64,000 nucleotides of DNA from Bacillota bacterium (GCA_019422105.1 JAHZDZ010000013.1:23359-87358), one strand, 5' to 3'; shown: positions 36,345 to 46,158, counted from the first letter of the stretch. Numbers and translations: made by a program. Notes: generated by a model from the letters alone, not told the origin.

Positions 36345-36934
36345 GAATAATTATAAATATTTTAGACAAGCTCCCGCCCATATTTTTTCTTATGCTTCTC
36401 AATAAAAATTTTATAAACAACAACATTCTGTAAATATCAACATATTGATTTTTTCTTTTTTAATTTCATATATTTAGAGAAAGGTGCTAATAAATATAAA
36501 ATATATGCTAATTATTATGCATAATGATTTTTGAAGCTGCAAAGGAAACCTTTTTTTGGTTAAGAATTGAGGTTGATAATAGGAATCAATTTTGATATAT
36601 TATTAATAGTTATACACAGTTTCACCATTATTATTGCGAAATGAAAGTGTTTATATCATAAGTTATCAACATTTTGTTGATAACTCTGTGCATAAGTTTA
36701 AAAAATATTTGTTTTTTTAATGATTTAGCATGTTAATTATGATGATAAGGTATCAACATCTGTGTTGACAGCTTTTTGAATTTTTATTCTAACCTGCAAT
36801 ATTCAACAGAGATAAAAAGGCATATGTGAATAAATTGATATTTTATCCACATTTATTTTTTTCTGCTTTTTACGCTTTTCAGAAAAAAACAGCATGGCAA
36901 ATTCTTTAGGGGCACTTGGCGCTAGGAGGCTAAA
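36345..36934. other. oriC: oriC, upstream half (rpmH-dnaA intergenic DnaA-box region)
   Basis: The AT-rich region contains one exact DnaA box TTATCCACA (36843-36851) and near boxes: TTATACACA (36610-36618), TTATCAACA (36663-36671), the same inverted (36675-36683), TTATGCACA inverted (36687-36695) and TTATTCACA inverted (36825-36833). The boxes fall in two groups, consistent with the incA/B-like half of a bipartite Firmicute origin and with dnaA autoregulation. TTGACA at 36765-36770 is a possible -35 for dnaA but lacks a clear -10. Confidence 0.85.
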
Positions 36935-38266
36935 ATGGAACAAATTAAACTTTACTGGGAACAAGCATTAAAAATTATAGAAGAAGAAATATCTTCCTCT
37001 GTCAGTTTCGAGACATGGATACTGCCACTTGTACCGAAGGAAATAAAGGGAAATGACTTTATACTTTATATTAATGATAATTTTTACCGCGATACAATAG
37101 AAAAAAGACATCTTCCTCTCATCAAAAATGCGGTAAAAAAAGTAACAAACCACGATTACAATGTAATTCTTGTAACGGAAGACGATTTGAAAAAAAATGA
37201 AGCCATTCAAAAAAAGGACAGTGTATCAGATGCAGATGTTATCAGCAATCTGAATCCCAGGTATGTATTCAGCAGCTTTGTTGTCGGAAACTCAAACCGT
37301 ATGGCACATGCCGCATCTTTGGCCGTAGCCGAAGCACCCGCCAAGGCTTATAACCCACTTTTTTTATATGGCGATGTCGGTCTTGGAAAAACACATCTGA
37401 TGCACTCCATAGCCCACTATATATTGGAGCAAAAGCCAAGCACAAAGGTATTATATGTTTCCAGCGAGACCTTCACAAATGAGCTGATAAATTCTATCCG
37501 CTATGACAAAAATGAAGAATTCCGCAATAAGTACAGAAATATAGATGTTCTTCTCATAGATGATATTCAATTTATTGCACAAAAGGAGAGTACACAGGAA
37601 GAATTTTTCCATACCTTTAATACGCTGCATGAATCCAACAAACAAATTATCATTTCAAGCGATCGGCCCCCCAAGGAAATAAAAACGCTGGAGGACAGGC
37701 TAAGAAGCCGCTTTGAGTGGGGATTAATTGCCGATATACAGCCGCCGGATTTTGAGACAAGAATGGCTATACTGAGAAAAAAGGCAGATACAGAAAATCT
37801 CATTATACCCGACGAGGTTACCGCCTTCATTGCAAAAAGCATTGTCTCAAATATCCGTGAGCTGGAAGGTGCATTAACAAGAATATCTGCTTATGCCTCA
37901 CTGACAAATCAGGAAATCACACTGGAGCTGGCAGAAAACGCATTGAAGGACATATTTAATGAAAAAAGTGCAATACAGATAACGCCTGAGTTAATACAGG
38001 ATATTGTCGCCAGCTATTATAATATTACGCCTGAGGATATCAGAGGCAGCAAAAAACCGAAAAATATTGCTTATCCAAGGCAAATTGCCATGTATCTTTC
38101 CAGAAAAATACTTGATATTTCTCTTCCGAAAATCGGGGAACAATTCGGCGGCAGGGATCATACAACAGTTATTCACGCATGTTCCAAAATCGAAAAGGAG
38201 CTGGAAAAGGATCAGTCTCTTCAGAAAACAATTTTTGAACTGGAAAAGAGAATTAAAGGTCAATAA
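36935..38266 (+). CDS. dnaA: Chromosomal replication initiator protein DnaA
   Basis: The 443-residue AAA+ protein has domain I (1-80), a short linker, AAA+ domain III with Walker A GDVGLGKTH (146-154) and Walker B LLIDDIQFI, and domain IV with the DnaA-box-binding signature GGRDHTTVIHACSKIE near 395-410. It melts oriC. The Walker A begins GDVG rather than the common GGVG. A ribosome site (AGGAGG) precedes the ATG. It is flanked on both sides by DnaA-box arrays. Confidence 0.98.
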   Translation: MEQIKLYWEQALKIIEEEISSSVSFETWILPLVPKEIKGNDFILYINDNFYRDTIEKRHLPLIKNAVKKVTNHDYNVILVTEDDLKKNEAIQKKDSVSDADVISNLNPRYVFSSFVVGNSNRMAHAASLAVAEAPAKAYNPLFLYGDVGLGKTHLMHSIAHYILEQKPSTKVLYVSSETFTNELINSIRYDKNEEFRNKYRNIDVLLIDDIQFIAQKESTQEEFFHTFNTLHESNKQIIISSDRPPKEIKTLEDRLRSRFEWGLIADIQPPDFETRMAILRKKADTENLIIPDEVTAFIAKSIVSNIRELEGALTRISAYASLTNQEITLELAENALKDIFNEKSAIQITPELIQDIVASYYNITPEDIRGSKKPKNIAYPRQIAMYLSRKILDISLPKIGEQFGGRDHTTVIHACSKIEKELEKDQSLQKTIFELEKRIKGQ

Positions 38267-38519
38267 TAGATATGTGGACAACCCTGCATACAGATTGTGG
38301 AAGGAATGTGAATGCCTGTTATTTCAGATCGCGAATGTGGATTCTGTGAACAACATTGAAAGATATTAACTTTTATTCACAGCTTTATCCCAGTACTTTT
38401 TTCCACAACTGTCACAAAAAACACGGTTTTCCACAAATTCACAGCCACTACTACTACTACTGCTAAAAAAAATATATTATTTATTGATAGTTATCAAACA
38501 TAAGGAGCTGTTTACAAAT
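38267..38519. other. oriC: oriC, downstream half with DnaA-trio and unwinding element
   Basis: The dnaA-dnaN gap holds box-like sites TTGTCCACA inverted (38273-38281), TTATTCACA (38373-38381), TTTTCCACA (38399-38407) and TTTTCCACA (38427-38435). After the last comes a DnaA-trio run CTACTACTACTACTGCTA (38448-38465), immediately followed by an A/T-only stretch (38466-38486). Order and strand match the Bacillus subtilis basal unwinding system. Confidence 0.85.
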
Positions 38520-39623
38520 ATGAAATTAACATGTTCAAGAGATTCACTGCTAAACGGTATCAACACAGTCTCAAAAGCCGTATCTAACAGAACAACATTG
38601 CCAATATTGGAATGTATACTTTTAAAAGCTGACGAAAAGGGATTTAAGTTAACAGCAAATGATTTGGAAATGGGAATTGAAACCTCCGCAATTGATGCGG
38701 AGATAACAGAGGAAGGAACCATCGCTCTGGAATCAAAAATATTTTCAGAGATTATCAGGAGAGTAGACGGAGAACAGGTAAAAATAGAAACAAACAGCGA
38801 AAACCTGACAAAGATTGCCTGCGGTAAATCCGAATTTAAAATTATGGGACAGTCGGGGGACGATTTTCCAGCACTTCCCGCTGTTGAAAAAAACAAGGAA
38901 TATGTATTGTCCCAAAACGAACTGAGAAATCTGATTAAACAGACTATTTTTTCAATTGCCCAGGATGAATCAAAACCTGTACTGACAGGTGAATTGATAG
39001 AAATTGGCAATGGATTTATGGACATGGTTTCGGTAGACGGCTACCGTATTTCTTATAAAAAGGCAAGTCTTCTCTCAGGAGAGAATAACGCAAATGTGAT
39101 AGTACCCGGAAAAACATTGAGTGAAATCAGTAAAATATTGTCTTCTGAAGAGGAGGATAAGGTATCCCTTTTCTTTACGGACAAGCACGTTTTGTTTGAT
39201 TTAGGAACCAGTATTGTAGTTTCCCGTCTCATCGAGGGAGACTATATTAAATATAATCAAAGCTTTACAGAGGATTACAAAACAAAAATTTTTGTAAACA
39301 GAAATGAAATGATTTCAGGGCTGGAAAGAGCGTCCCTGATTTCAAGAGATACCAGAAAAACTCCCGTTAAAATGGAGATAAATGCATCGTCCCTTGTAAT
39401 TACCTCCAATACAGATATGGGAACTGCTTACGAAGAAATAGAAATAGAAGTTGATGGGGATGAATTAAAAATTGCATTTAATCCAAGATATCTCATTGAC
39501 GCCTTAAAGGCAATTGAGGATGACACTGTTGCTATACAGTTTACGACGTCTTTAAGTCCCTGTATCATAAAGGGGATAGATCATGATTCCTATAAATATC
39601 TGATATTGCCGTTAAGGATGTAG
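38520..39623 (+). CDS. dnaN: DNA polymerase III beta sliding clamp
   Basis: The 367-residue protein is a three-fold repeat of the clamp domain. Characteristic segments are RTTLPILECILLKA near the N-terminus, DDFPALP and the C-terminal ending YKYLILPLRM. The ATG at 38520 is chosen: AAGGAG at 38502-38507 precedes it and the protein starts MKLTCSRDSLL as in orthologues. Confidence 0.97.
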   Translation: MKLTCSRDSLLNGINTVSKAVSNRTTLPILECILLKADEKGFKLTANDLEMGIETSAIDAEITEEGTIALESKIFSEIIRRVDGEQVKIETNSENLTKIACGKSEFKIMGQSGDDFPALPAVEKNKEYVLSQNELRNLIKQTIFSIAQDESKPVLTGELIEIGNGFMDMVSVDGYRISYKKASLLSGENNANVIVPGKTLSEISKILSSEEEDKVSLFFTDKHVLFDLGTSIVVSRLIEGDYIKYNQSFTEDYKTKIFVNRNEMISGLERASLISRDTRKTPVKMEINASSLVITSNTDMGTAYEEIEIEVDGDELKIAFNPRYLIDALKAIEDDTVAIQFTTSLSPCIIKGIDHDSYKYLILPLRM

Positions 39624-39650
39624 TGGAAAATTGAGACAGGAGACAAAAAA

Positions 39651-39866
39651 ATGGAAAAGGTAATGATACATACAGACTATATCAAACTGGGACAGCTTCT
39701 GAAATTAAGTTCTGTTATTTCCCAGGGATCAGATGCTAAAATTTTAATTTCAGACGGTCAAGTAAGCGTCAACGGTGCTGTGGCCATGGAACGCGGCAGA
39801 AAAATCTATGCCGGAGATATTGTGGAAGTAGAGGGAATGGGAAAAATTCAGGTTGCGGCTCAATAA
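39651..39866 (+). CDS. yaaA: S4-domain RNA-binding protein YaaA
   Basis: The 71-residue protein is almost entirely an S4 domain: YIKLGQLLKLSSVISQGSDAK and VSVNGAVAMERGRKIYAGD. The dnaN-yaaA-recF order is standard in Firmicutes; in Bacillus it is linked to ribosome function. Confidence 0.93.
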   Translation: MEKVMIHTDYIKLGQLLKLSSVISQGSDAKILISDGQVSVNGAVAMERGRKIYAGDIVEVEGMGKIQVAAQ

Positions 39867-39930
39867 TGCGAGTGTCCGTCATAGAAAAACAAATACGTTA
39901 AAATATTATCAATGATAATGAGGTATCAGT

Positions 39931-41013
39931 GTGTATATTAAAAAGCTTTCGCTGCTGAATTTTAGAAATATCAAAAATTTGAATATTGAGCTTCAAAACG
40001 GCGTCAATATATTTTATGGCGACAACGCGCAGGGAAAGACGAATATACTGGAATCTATTTATATGTGTGCAACGGGAAGAAGTCAAAGGACACGGGTGGA
40101 TTCCCAGCTGATTTTGTTTGGTGAGAGGGAATCTCATATCAGACTGTTTTCCCAGAAGGACAAGAGATCAGACCGAATAGATGTCCATATAAAAAGTGAG
40201 GGGAAAAAGGGGATTGCGGTCAATGGAATCCCTCTGAAAAGGTCAGGCGATTTGTTTGGCAGCCTGCCTGTTGTTATCTTTTCCCCTGAGGATTTACAGC
40301 TTATAAAAAGCGGGCCTTCCGAGAGGCGCAGATTTATGGATATGGAGCTATGCCAGCTGAGCAGTGTGTATTATTACAATCTGCAGCAGTATTATAGGGT
40401 TCTCAAGCAGAGAAATAATCTGTTGAAGGAGATACAGCGAAAACCGTCTTTGAGAGAAACAATTTTTGTTTGGGATTCCCAGATGTTACAGTATGGGAAA
40501 AAAATAATAGACGAAAGAAAAAAATTTGTGTCCTCACTCAATGAGATTGCATCAAAAAAGCATTCCTATATCACAGGCGGCAGAGAATCGCTGGAAATAC
40601 AATACCGCCCTAATACAGAAGAAACTGCCTTTGAGAAAAAGCTTGAGGGCCATTTGGACAGAGATTTGTTTTTAGGCACTACTTCTGTAGGGCCTCATAA
40701 GGATGATATGAGTTTTCTTATTGACGGATATGAGGCAAAGGTGTTTGCTTCCCAGGGACAGCAAAGGACAGCAGCGCTGAGTGCAAAGCTTGCCGAAATT
40801 GATTTGATTGAAGCAGAAAAGGATGACAGTCCTATATTGCTTTTAGATGATGTTTTGTCTGAGCTGGATGAAAAAAGGCAGCTTTTTCTGTTGCAAAATA
40901 TCGGCAGTATACAGACAATAATAACCTGTACAGGAATTGAGGATATCATAAAAAGCTATGTGGATTTCAGCTTTCTCTTTTCTGTAAAAAATGGATTGGT
41001 TGAAAAAATTTGA
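39931..41013 (+). CDS. recF: DNA replication and repair protein RecF
   Basis: The 360-residue SMC-like ATPase has Walker A GDNAQGKTN (residues ~30-38), signature ASQGQQRTAALSAKLAE and Walker B LLLDDVLSELDE. It loads RecA at gaps. Start codon GTG at 39931, preceded by TGAGGT. No remB (DUF370) gene follows, unlike many Bacilli. Confidence 0.95.
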   Translation: MYIKKLSLLNFRNIKNLNIELQNGVNIFYGDNAQGKTNILESIYMCATGRSQRTRVDSQLILFGERESHIRLFSQKDKRSDRIDVHIKSEGKKGIAVNGIPLKRSGDLFGSLPVVIFSPEDLQLIKSGPSERRRFMDMELCQLSSVYYYNLQQYYRVLKQRNNLLKEIQRKPSLRETIFVWDSQMLQYGKKIIDERKKFVSSLNEIASKKHSYITGGRESLEIQYRPNTEETAFEKKLEGHLDRDLFLGTTSVGPHKDDMSFLIDGYEAKVFASQGQQRTAALSAKLAEIDLIEAEKDDSPILLLDDVLSELDEKRQLFLLQNIGSIQTIITCTGIEDIIKSYVDFSFLFSVKNGLVEKI

Positions 41014-41024
41014 TTTTATTTTTG

Positions 41025-41058
41025 AGGGCCTGATTGAAAAAGTTCAGGTCCTTTTTTA
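41025..41058 (+). terminator. Intrinsic terminator of recF
   Basis: Arms AGGGCCTGA and TCAGGTCCT with one G-U, then a T-run. Confidence 0.8.
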
Positions 41059-41250
41059 TTCTCATACAGCTGACCTTAACTATCTGAGTATCTCATAAAA
41101 ATAAAGTTTTTACACTTGCTTCTATTGGCCGAAAACAGCTTTTTATCAAACTCTTTTTTTGATACCTCATCCTGTCCTGAAAAATGTAAAAATAGTGTAA
41201 AAAAACGTTGAAACAAGCGGATTTTAGTGTATTTTTTTCCTTTCCTTTTC

Positions 41251-41279
41251 TTGTGAAACCGTCTAAAAAATGGTATAAT
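41251..41279 (+). promoter_or_regulatory. Probable promoter of gyrB
   Basis: TTGTGA (41251-41256) and a perfect TATAAT (41274-41279) with a 17-nt spacer. Confidence 0.6.
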
Positions 41280-41389
41280 AATTAAGGAAGATTATAAGGA
41301 TGAAATGAATAAAAACACACTTAAGTGCGTGAGGTTTTTCCCTTGTGATACAGGGTTTTTTTGTTTGTTTTTTTAAGGAGAGAGAAAAT

Positions 41390-43294
41390 ATGTCATCAGA
41401 TTACAATGAAAGTCAAATCCAGGTTTTGGAAGGTCTTGAAGCAGTTAGAAAACGTCCCGGCATGTATATCGGCTCTACTTCATCCAGGGGTCTTCACCAT
41501 TTGGTGTATGAAATCGTGGATAACGCAGTGGATGAAGCATTGGCGGGTTATTGCAGCGTGATTGATGTTACAATCAATGAGGACGGTACAATTTCTGTTT
41601 TGGATGATGGACGCGGTATTCCCGTCGGACCCCATCCGCAAAAGGGGATTTCTACAGTCGAGGTAGTGTTTACCATACTTCATGCGGGAGGAAAATTTGG
41701 AGGCAGCGGCTATAAAGTATCAGGAGGACTGCACGGCGTTGGCGCGTCCGTTGTAAACGCCTTGTCTGAATGGCTGGTTGTGCGTATTTTTTCAGACGGC
41801 AAAATTTATGAGCAGAAATATGAGAGGGGAAACGCTCTTTATCCCTTAAAGGTAGTAGGGGAGACGACTCTGAGCGGTTCCTTTGTCCAGTTTAAACCCG
41901 ATGCCGAAATTTTTGATGAGGTTGAGTTTAATTATGACATTTTAAAGCAGCGTTTTCGGGAAACGGCCTTTTTAACGAAAGGCTTAAAAATAAACCTGTA
42001 TGATAAGCGTCCTGGTATGGAGCAGGAGAGAAGCTTCCACTATGAGGGCGGATTAAAGGAATTTGTGCAGTATATTAATAAAAATAAATCTCCGATTTAC
42101 GATGAAATTTTCTACGCAGAAGGAATTAAGGATGGCGTAGATGTGGAAATTGCTTTCCAGCATAATGACGGTTATCTGGAAAATATCCATACTTTTGTAA
42201 ATAATATCAATACGACCGACGGCGGTACCCATGTTGTTGGGTTTAAAAGCGGGCTTACGAAAACAATAAATGACTATGGAAGAAAATTCGGCATTCTGAA
42301 GGAGAACGACAAAAATCTTTCCGGCGATGATGTCAGGGAGGGAATTACAGCGGTTATCAGTGTGAAGCTTGCCGATCCGCAGTTTGAGGGCCAAACGAAG
42401 ACAAAGCTTGGCAACAGCGAGGCAAAGGGTGCTGTTGACAGCATTTTAAGCGAAAATTTAATGTATTTCCTGGAGCAGAATCCCGCTGTTGGAAAAATCA
42501 TATTTGATAAAGCTCTGGTTGCCTCCCGTGCCAGAGATGCGGCGAAAAAGGCCAGAGAGCTTGTAAGGCGTAAAAGTGTATTGGAAAACGCGCGTCTACC
42601 GGGTAAGCTGGCTGACTGCTCGGACAAGGATCCAAAAAACTGCGAAATTTACCTTGTAGAGGGAGATTCCGCAGGAGGCAGTGCAAAGGGTGCCCGTACC
42701 CCAAAAACACAGGCTATACTGCCTTTAAGGGGTAAAATTTTGAATGTGGAGAAGGCAAGACTTGACAGAATGCTTGCAAGCGATGAAATAAAGGCGATGA
42801 TTACTGCTTTCGGCACAGGAATTTCAGAGGATTTTGATATTGAAAAACTTCGGTATCATAAAATTATTATTATGACCGATGCGGATGTGGATGGTGCTCA
42901 TATAAGAACATTGCTTCTCACCTTCTTTTATCGCTTTATGAGACCGTTGATTGAGGAAGGTAAGGTTTATATCGCCCAGCCCCCTTTGTTTCGTGTAGAG
43001 AAGGGAAAAGAGCATTATTATGTGTATGATGACAAGGAGCTTGAAGCGCTGTATGCCAGAATCGGAAAAGACGGCATTAAAGAGGTGCAGCGTTATAAAG
43101 GTCTGGGCGAGATGGATGCGGTGCAGCTTTGGGATACGACAATGGATCCGGAGCGTCGGATTTTAAAGAAGGTGGACTTGAATGATGCTATATCCGCAGA
43201 TGAGATATTCAGCAAGCTTATGGGGGACAAGGTAGAGCCAAGGCGGGAATTTATCAACGAAAATGCGAAATATGTCATCAATCTGGACGTTTAA
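41390..43294 (+). CDS. gyrB: DNA gyrase subunit B
   Basis: The 634-residue ATPase subunit has GHKL motifs EIVDNAVDEALAGY and DDGRGIPVG, GGLHGVGASVVNALS, then the TOPRIM motif EGDSAGGSAKGARTPKTQA with PLRGKILNVEKA, metal ligands DADVDGAHIRTLLLTFFYR and the C-terminal YKGLGEMD. The ATG at 41390 is preceded by AAGGAG; earlier in-frame starts give non-family residues. Confidence 0.98.
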   Translation: MSSDYNESQIQVLEGLEAVRKRPGMYIGSTSSRGLHHLVYEIVDNAVDEALAGYCSVIDVTINEDGTISVLDDGRGIPVGPHPQKGISTVEVVFTILHAGGKFGGSGYKVSGGLHGVGASVVNALSEWLVVRIFSDGKIYEQKYERGNALYPLKVVGETTLSGSFVQFKPDAEIFDEVEFNYDILKQRFRETAFLTKGLKINLYDKRPGMEQERSFHYEGGLKEFVQYINKNKSPIYDEIFYAEGIKDGVDVEIAFQHNDGYLENIHTFVNNINTTDGGTHVVGFKSGLTKTINDYGRKFGILKENDKNLSGDDVREGITAVISVKLADPQFEGQTKTKLGNSEAKGAVDSILSENLMYFLEQNPAVGKIIFDKALVASRARDAAKKARELVRRKSVLENARLPGKLADCSDKDPKNCEIYLVEGDSAGGSAKGARTPKTQAILPLRGKILNVEKARLDRMLASDEIKAMITAFGTGISEDFDIEKLRYHKIIIMTDADVDGAHIRTLLLTFFYRFMRPLIEEGKVYIAQPPLFRVEKGKEHYYVYDDKELEALYARIGKDGIKEVQRYKGLGEMDAVQLWDTTMDPERRILKKVDLNDAISADEIFSKLMGDKVEPRREFINENAKYVINLDV

Positions 43295-43474
43295 GAAAAT
43301 GGCTTTTGCTGAAATTCAGAATAAACAAAAAATAATTGTCCGGTGAATTCGATTCCGGCATTGATTTGAGGCATGGTGGAAGTTAGGAATGAGGGCTTTT
43401 CCCTGTCTGAATGAAAGAGGCCGAAGACCGTATTGTTTTGAGCGGTTTGCAGTATAGAGAAAGGGCGTTACAAA

Positions 43475-46012
43475 ATGGATAATCAGTATGACAGAATAAT
43501 TGACGTAGATATCGAGGAGGAAATGAAAAAATCCTATATCGATTATGCGATGAGCGTTATTGTCGCAAGGGCTTTGCCGGATGCAAGGGATGGCCTGAAG
43601 CCTGTACAGAGGCGTATCCTGTACTCTATGAGTGAGATGAATCTGGATCCGACAAAATCCTACCGTAAATCGGCGCGTATTGTCGGAGATACCATGGGTA
43701 AATATCACCCTCATGGAGACAGCTCTATCTATTATGCCATGGTAAGAATGGCACAGGATTTTTCCATGCGCTATATGCTTGTGGACGGACATGGAAACTT
43801 TGGATCGGTAGACGGCGACGGCGCGGCTGCCAGCCGTTATACAGAGGCAAGGATGTCTAAAATTTCCATGGAAATGATTGCGGATATTGATAAAAATACC
43901 GTTGATTATGTTTCCAACTATGATGAGACATTGAAGGAGCCTTCTGTTCTTCCGGCCAGGATCCCTAATCTTTTGATTAACGGATCTAACGGCATAGCCG
44001 TTGGTATGGCCACGAATATACCGCCTCATAATCTTACAGAGGTTATTGACGGCGTTGTTAAAATTATTGATAACCATATTCTGGAAAACAGGGAGACAGA
44101 TGTCGAGGAATTGATAGAAATCATAAAGGGGCCTGATTTTCCCACAGGCGCCAATATACTTGGAAGAAGCGGTATCAGAGCGGCCTACCGTACCGGAAGG
44201 GGAAAAATACTGGTTCGTGCCAATGCTGTCATTGAGCCTATGGAAAACGGGCATGAGCGTATTGTTGTGGATGAGATTCCCTATCAGGTCAACAAAGCCC
44301 GCCTCATAGAAAAGATAGCCGATTTGGTTAAGGATAAGAGAATTGAAGGCATCAGCGATTTAAGGGATGAATCAGACAGAAACGGTATGCGCATTGTCAT
44401 TGAGCTGAAAAAGGACGTCAATGCTAATGTCATTTTGAATCAGCTCTACAAATATACTCAGATGCAGGAAAGCTTCGGCGTCATTATGCTTGCTCTTGTA
44501 GACAATAAGCCTGCAATACTGAACCTGAAGGAAGTGTTGGAGCATTATTTGAAGCATCAGGAAGACGTTGTGACAAGACGTACAAAATTTGACCTTGAAA
44601 AAGCGGAGAAACGCGCCCATATTTTAGAGGGCCTGCGGTTGGCTCTTGACAATATTGACGAGGTTATAAGAATTATCAGGGCGTCTAAAAATAAGGCGGA
44701 TGCAATGGAAAACCTGATTGCGCGTTTTCAGTTTTCTCAGGAGCAGGCGGACGCAATCACAGAAATGCGTCTGAGATCTCTGACAAATCTGGAGCATGAA
44801 AAAATAGACAATGAGTATAATGATTTGATGGAAAAAATAGCGTACTTTAAATCAATTCTTGCAGATGAAAATAAACTTTTCGGCGTCATCAGGGATGAAA
44901 TTGTGGCGGTAAAAGAAAAGTACGGAGATGAAAGACGTACTCGTATCGTACAAAACCCAGGTGAAATTGATATTGAGGATCTGATTGAGGAGGAGACAAA
45001 TGTTGTCACCCTTACCCATATGAATTATATCAAGAGAACGCCATTGGCAATTTATAAAAGCCAAAACAGGGGCGGCAGAGGTATTATGGGAATGCAGACA
45101 AGGGATGAGGACTGCGTAAAGGATCTTTTTGTCGGATCTACCCATGACACGATACTGTTCTTCACAAATCTGGGAAGGGTTTATAAGCTGAAGGGCTATC
45201 AGATACCGGAGGCAGGAAGAACGGCAAGGGGTGTCGCAATTGTTAATCTGCTTGAAATATCAAACGGTGAGGGTATCAATGCTATTGTGCCCTTGAAATC
45301 CTTTGAGGAAAATAAGTATCTGGTCATGATAACCAGAAATGGCATTATCAAAAAGACACAGCTTCAAAGTTTTGCAAATATCAGAAAGGGCGGTCTTGCT
45401 GCCATTACGCTGAGAGAGGATGACCGTTTGATATCTGCTTTTATTACGGATGGGGAAAAGGAAATATTTGTCTCTACCCATGACGGCATCGGTATCAAAT
45501 TCCATGAGGGGGATGTCCGTCCTATGGGAAGGACAGCTTCCGGTGTAAAGGCCATTACCTTAAATGCTAATGACTACGTTGTCAGCGCTGATTTGATAGA
45601 GAATGGCTTTAAGGTGCTGAATGTTACGGAAAACGGATACGGAAAACGAACGGATGCTTCCGATTTTAACTGCCAGTACCGCGGCGGCAAGGGTGTAAAG
45701 GTACATCAGCTGACGGATAAGACAGGTGAGCTGGTTGGATCTATCATGGTAAATGACAATGAGGAGGTTATGCTGATTACCTCCGAGGGTGTTATTATCC
45801 GGTTACGCGGAAAGGATATTTCCACCTTTGGCCGTGTTTCCCAAGGTGTCAAGCTGATGAACCTGGAGGAAGGCGTTAAGGTGGTAAGCATTGCCAAAAT
45901 CAATGAGGACGATATAGAAAATGCGCAGGAAGAGGTCAGTGACGGGGATAACCTGGAGGAATTGATTGAGCGGGCGCAGCAGGATAAGGAAGAAATACTG
46001 GATGAGGATTAA
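43475..46012 (+). CDS. gyrA: DNA gyrase subunit A
   Basis: The 845-residue breakage-reunion subunit has catalytic Tyr122 in ASRYTEARMSKI. The quinolone region reads HPHGDSSIYYAMVRMAQ, with Ser83 and Tyr87 (E. coli numbering coincides). The C-terminal domain is a six-bladed pinwheel with the GyrA-box-like QNRGGRGIMGMQ. It is 180 nt downstream of gyrB. It ends at the stop codon that forms part of the first hairpin of the downstream repeat. Confidence 0.98.
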   Translation: MDNQYDRIIDVDIEEEMKKSYIDYAMSVIVARALPDARDGLKPVQRRILYSMSEMNLDPTKSYRKSARIVGDTMGKYHPHGDSSIYYAMVRMAQDFSMRYMLVDGHGNFGSVDGDGAAASRYTEARMSKISMEMIADIDKNTVDYVSNYDETLKEPSVLPARIPNLLINGSNGIAVGMATNIPPHNLTEVIDGVVKIIDNHILENRETDVEELIEIIKGPDFPTGANILGRSGIRAAYRTGRGKILVRANAVIEPMENGHERIVVDEIPYQVNKARLIEKIADLVKDKRIEGISDLRDESDRNGMRIVIELKKDVNANVILNQLYKYTQMQESFGVIMLALVDNKPAILNLKEVLEHYLKHQEDVVTRRTKFDLEKAEKRAHILEGLRLALDNIDEVIRIIRASKNKADAMENLIARFQFSQEQADAITEMRLRSLTNLEHEKIDNEYNDLMEKIAYFKSILADENKLFGVIRDEIVAVKEKYGDERRTRIVQNPGEIDIEDLIEEETNVVTLTHMNYIKRTPLAIYKSQNRGGRGIMGMQTRDEDCVKDLFVGSTHDTILFFTNLGRVYKLKGYQIPEAGRTARGVAIVNLLEISNGEGINAIVPLKSFEENKYLVMITRNGIIKKTQLQSFANIRKGGLAAITLREDDRLISAFITDGEKEIFVSTHDGIGIKFHEGDVRPMGRTASGVKAITLNANDYVVSADLIENGFKVLNVTENGYGKRTDASDFNCQYRGGKGVKVHQLTDKTGELVGSIMVNDNEEVMLITSEGVIIRLRGKDISTFGRVSQGVKLMNLEEGVKVVSIAKINEDDIENAQEEVSDGDNLEELIERAQQDKEEILDED

Positions 46013-46067
46013 ACACTGCCGCAGGGTGGCAGTGTTAACGGATTGACAGTTTTTTAGTCAATCCGTT
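46013..46067 (+). repeat. Two-hairpin repeat, copy 2 (directly after gyrA)
   Basis: Hairpin 1: 8-bp arms 46013-46020/46028-46035 with loop GCAGGGT. Hairpin 2: 11-bp perfect arms 46037-46047/46057-46067 (AACGGATTGAC). Compared with copy 1 at 2237 the stem of hairpin 1 is different but fully paired, while the loop is identical. Confidence 0.65.
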
Positions 46068-46104
46068 TCCAAAGATAATTTTATTGCAAAAGCAATAAAA
46101 AGGA

Positions 46105-46158
46105 GCAGGGTGGCAGTGTTAACGGATTGACTGTTTTTCAGTCAATCCGTTTTTTTAA
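46105..46158 (+). repeat. Two-hairpin repeat, copy 3, serving as gyrA terminator
   Basis: Nearly identical to copy 2 from GCAGGGTGGCAGTGTT onward but lacking the left arm of hairpin 1. Hairpin 2 has 12-bp perfect arms (46121-46132/46140-46151) followed by eight T, making an efficient intrinsic terminator. A separate small hairpin TTATTGC/GCAATAA (46081-46098) precedes it. Confidence 0.7.

Larger units (their letters stand above)
41014..41389. other. recF-gyrB intergenic region: terminator, promoter and leader hairpin
   Basis: After the recF terminator (41025-41057) come AT-rich sequence, the gyrB promoter (41251-41279) and a leader of about 100 nt. The leader has a hairpin-like segment at 41311-41339 (AAAAAC...GTTTTT outer stem) and a small CCCT/AGGG stem before a T-run at 41355-41361. 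The latter could act as an attenuator before gyrB; the stems are short. Confidence 0.45.

Noticed and set aside
43316..44254. Long antisense open frame of 312 codons under the gyrB-gyrA junction
   Set aside because: It lies opposite two certain genes, shows no family features and is rich in Cys/His typical of shadow frames.
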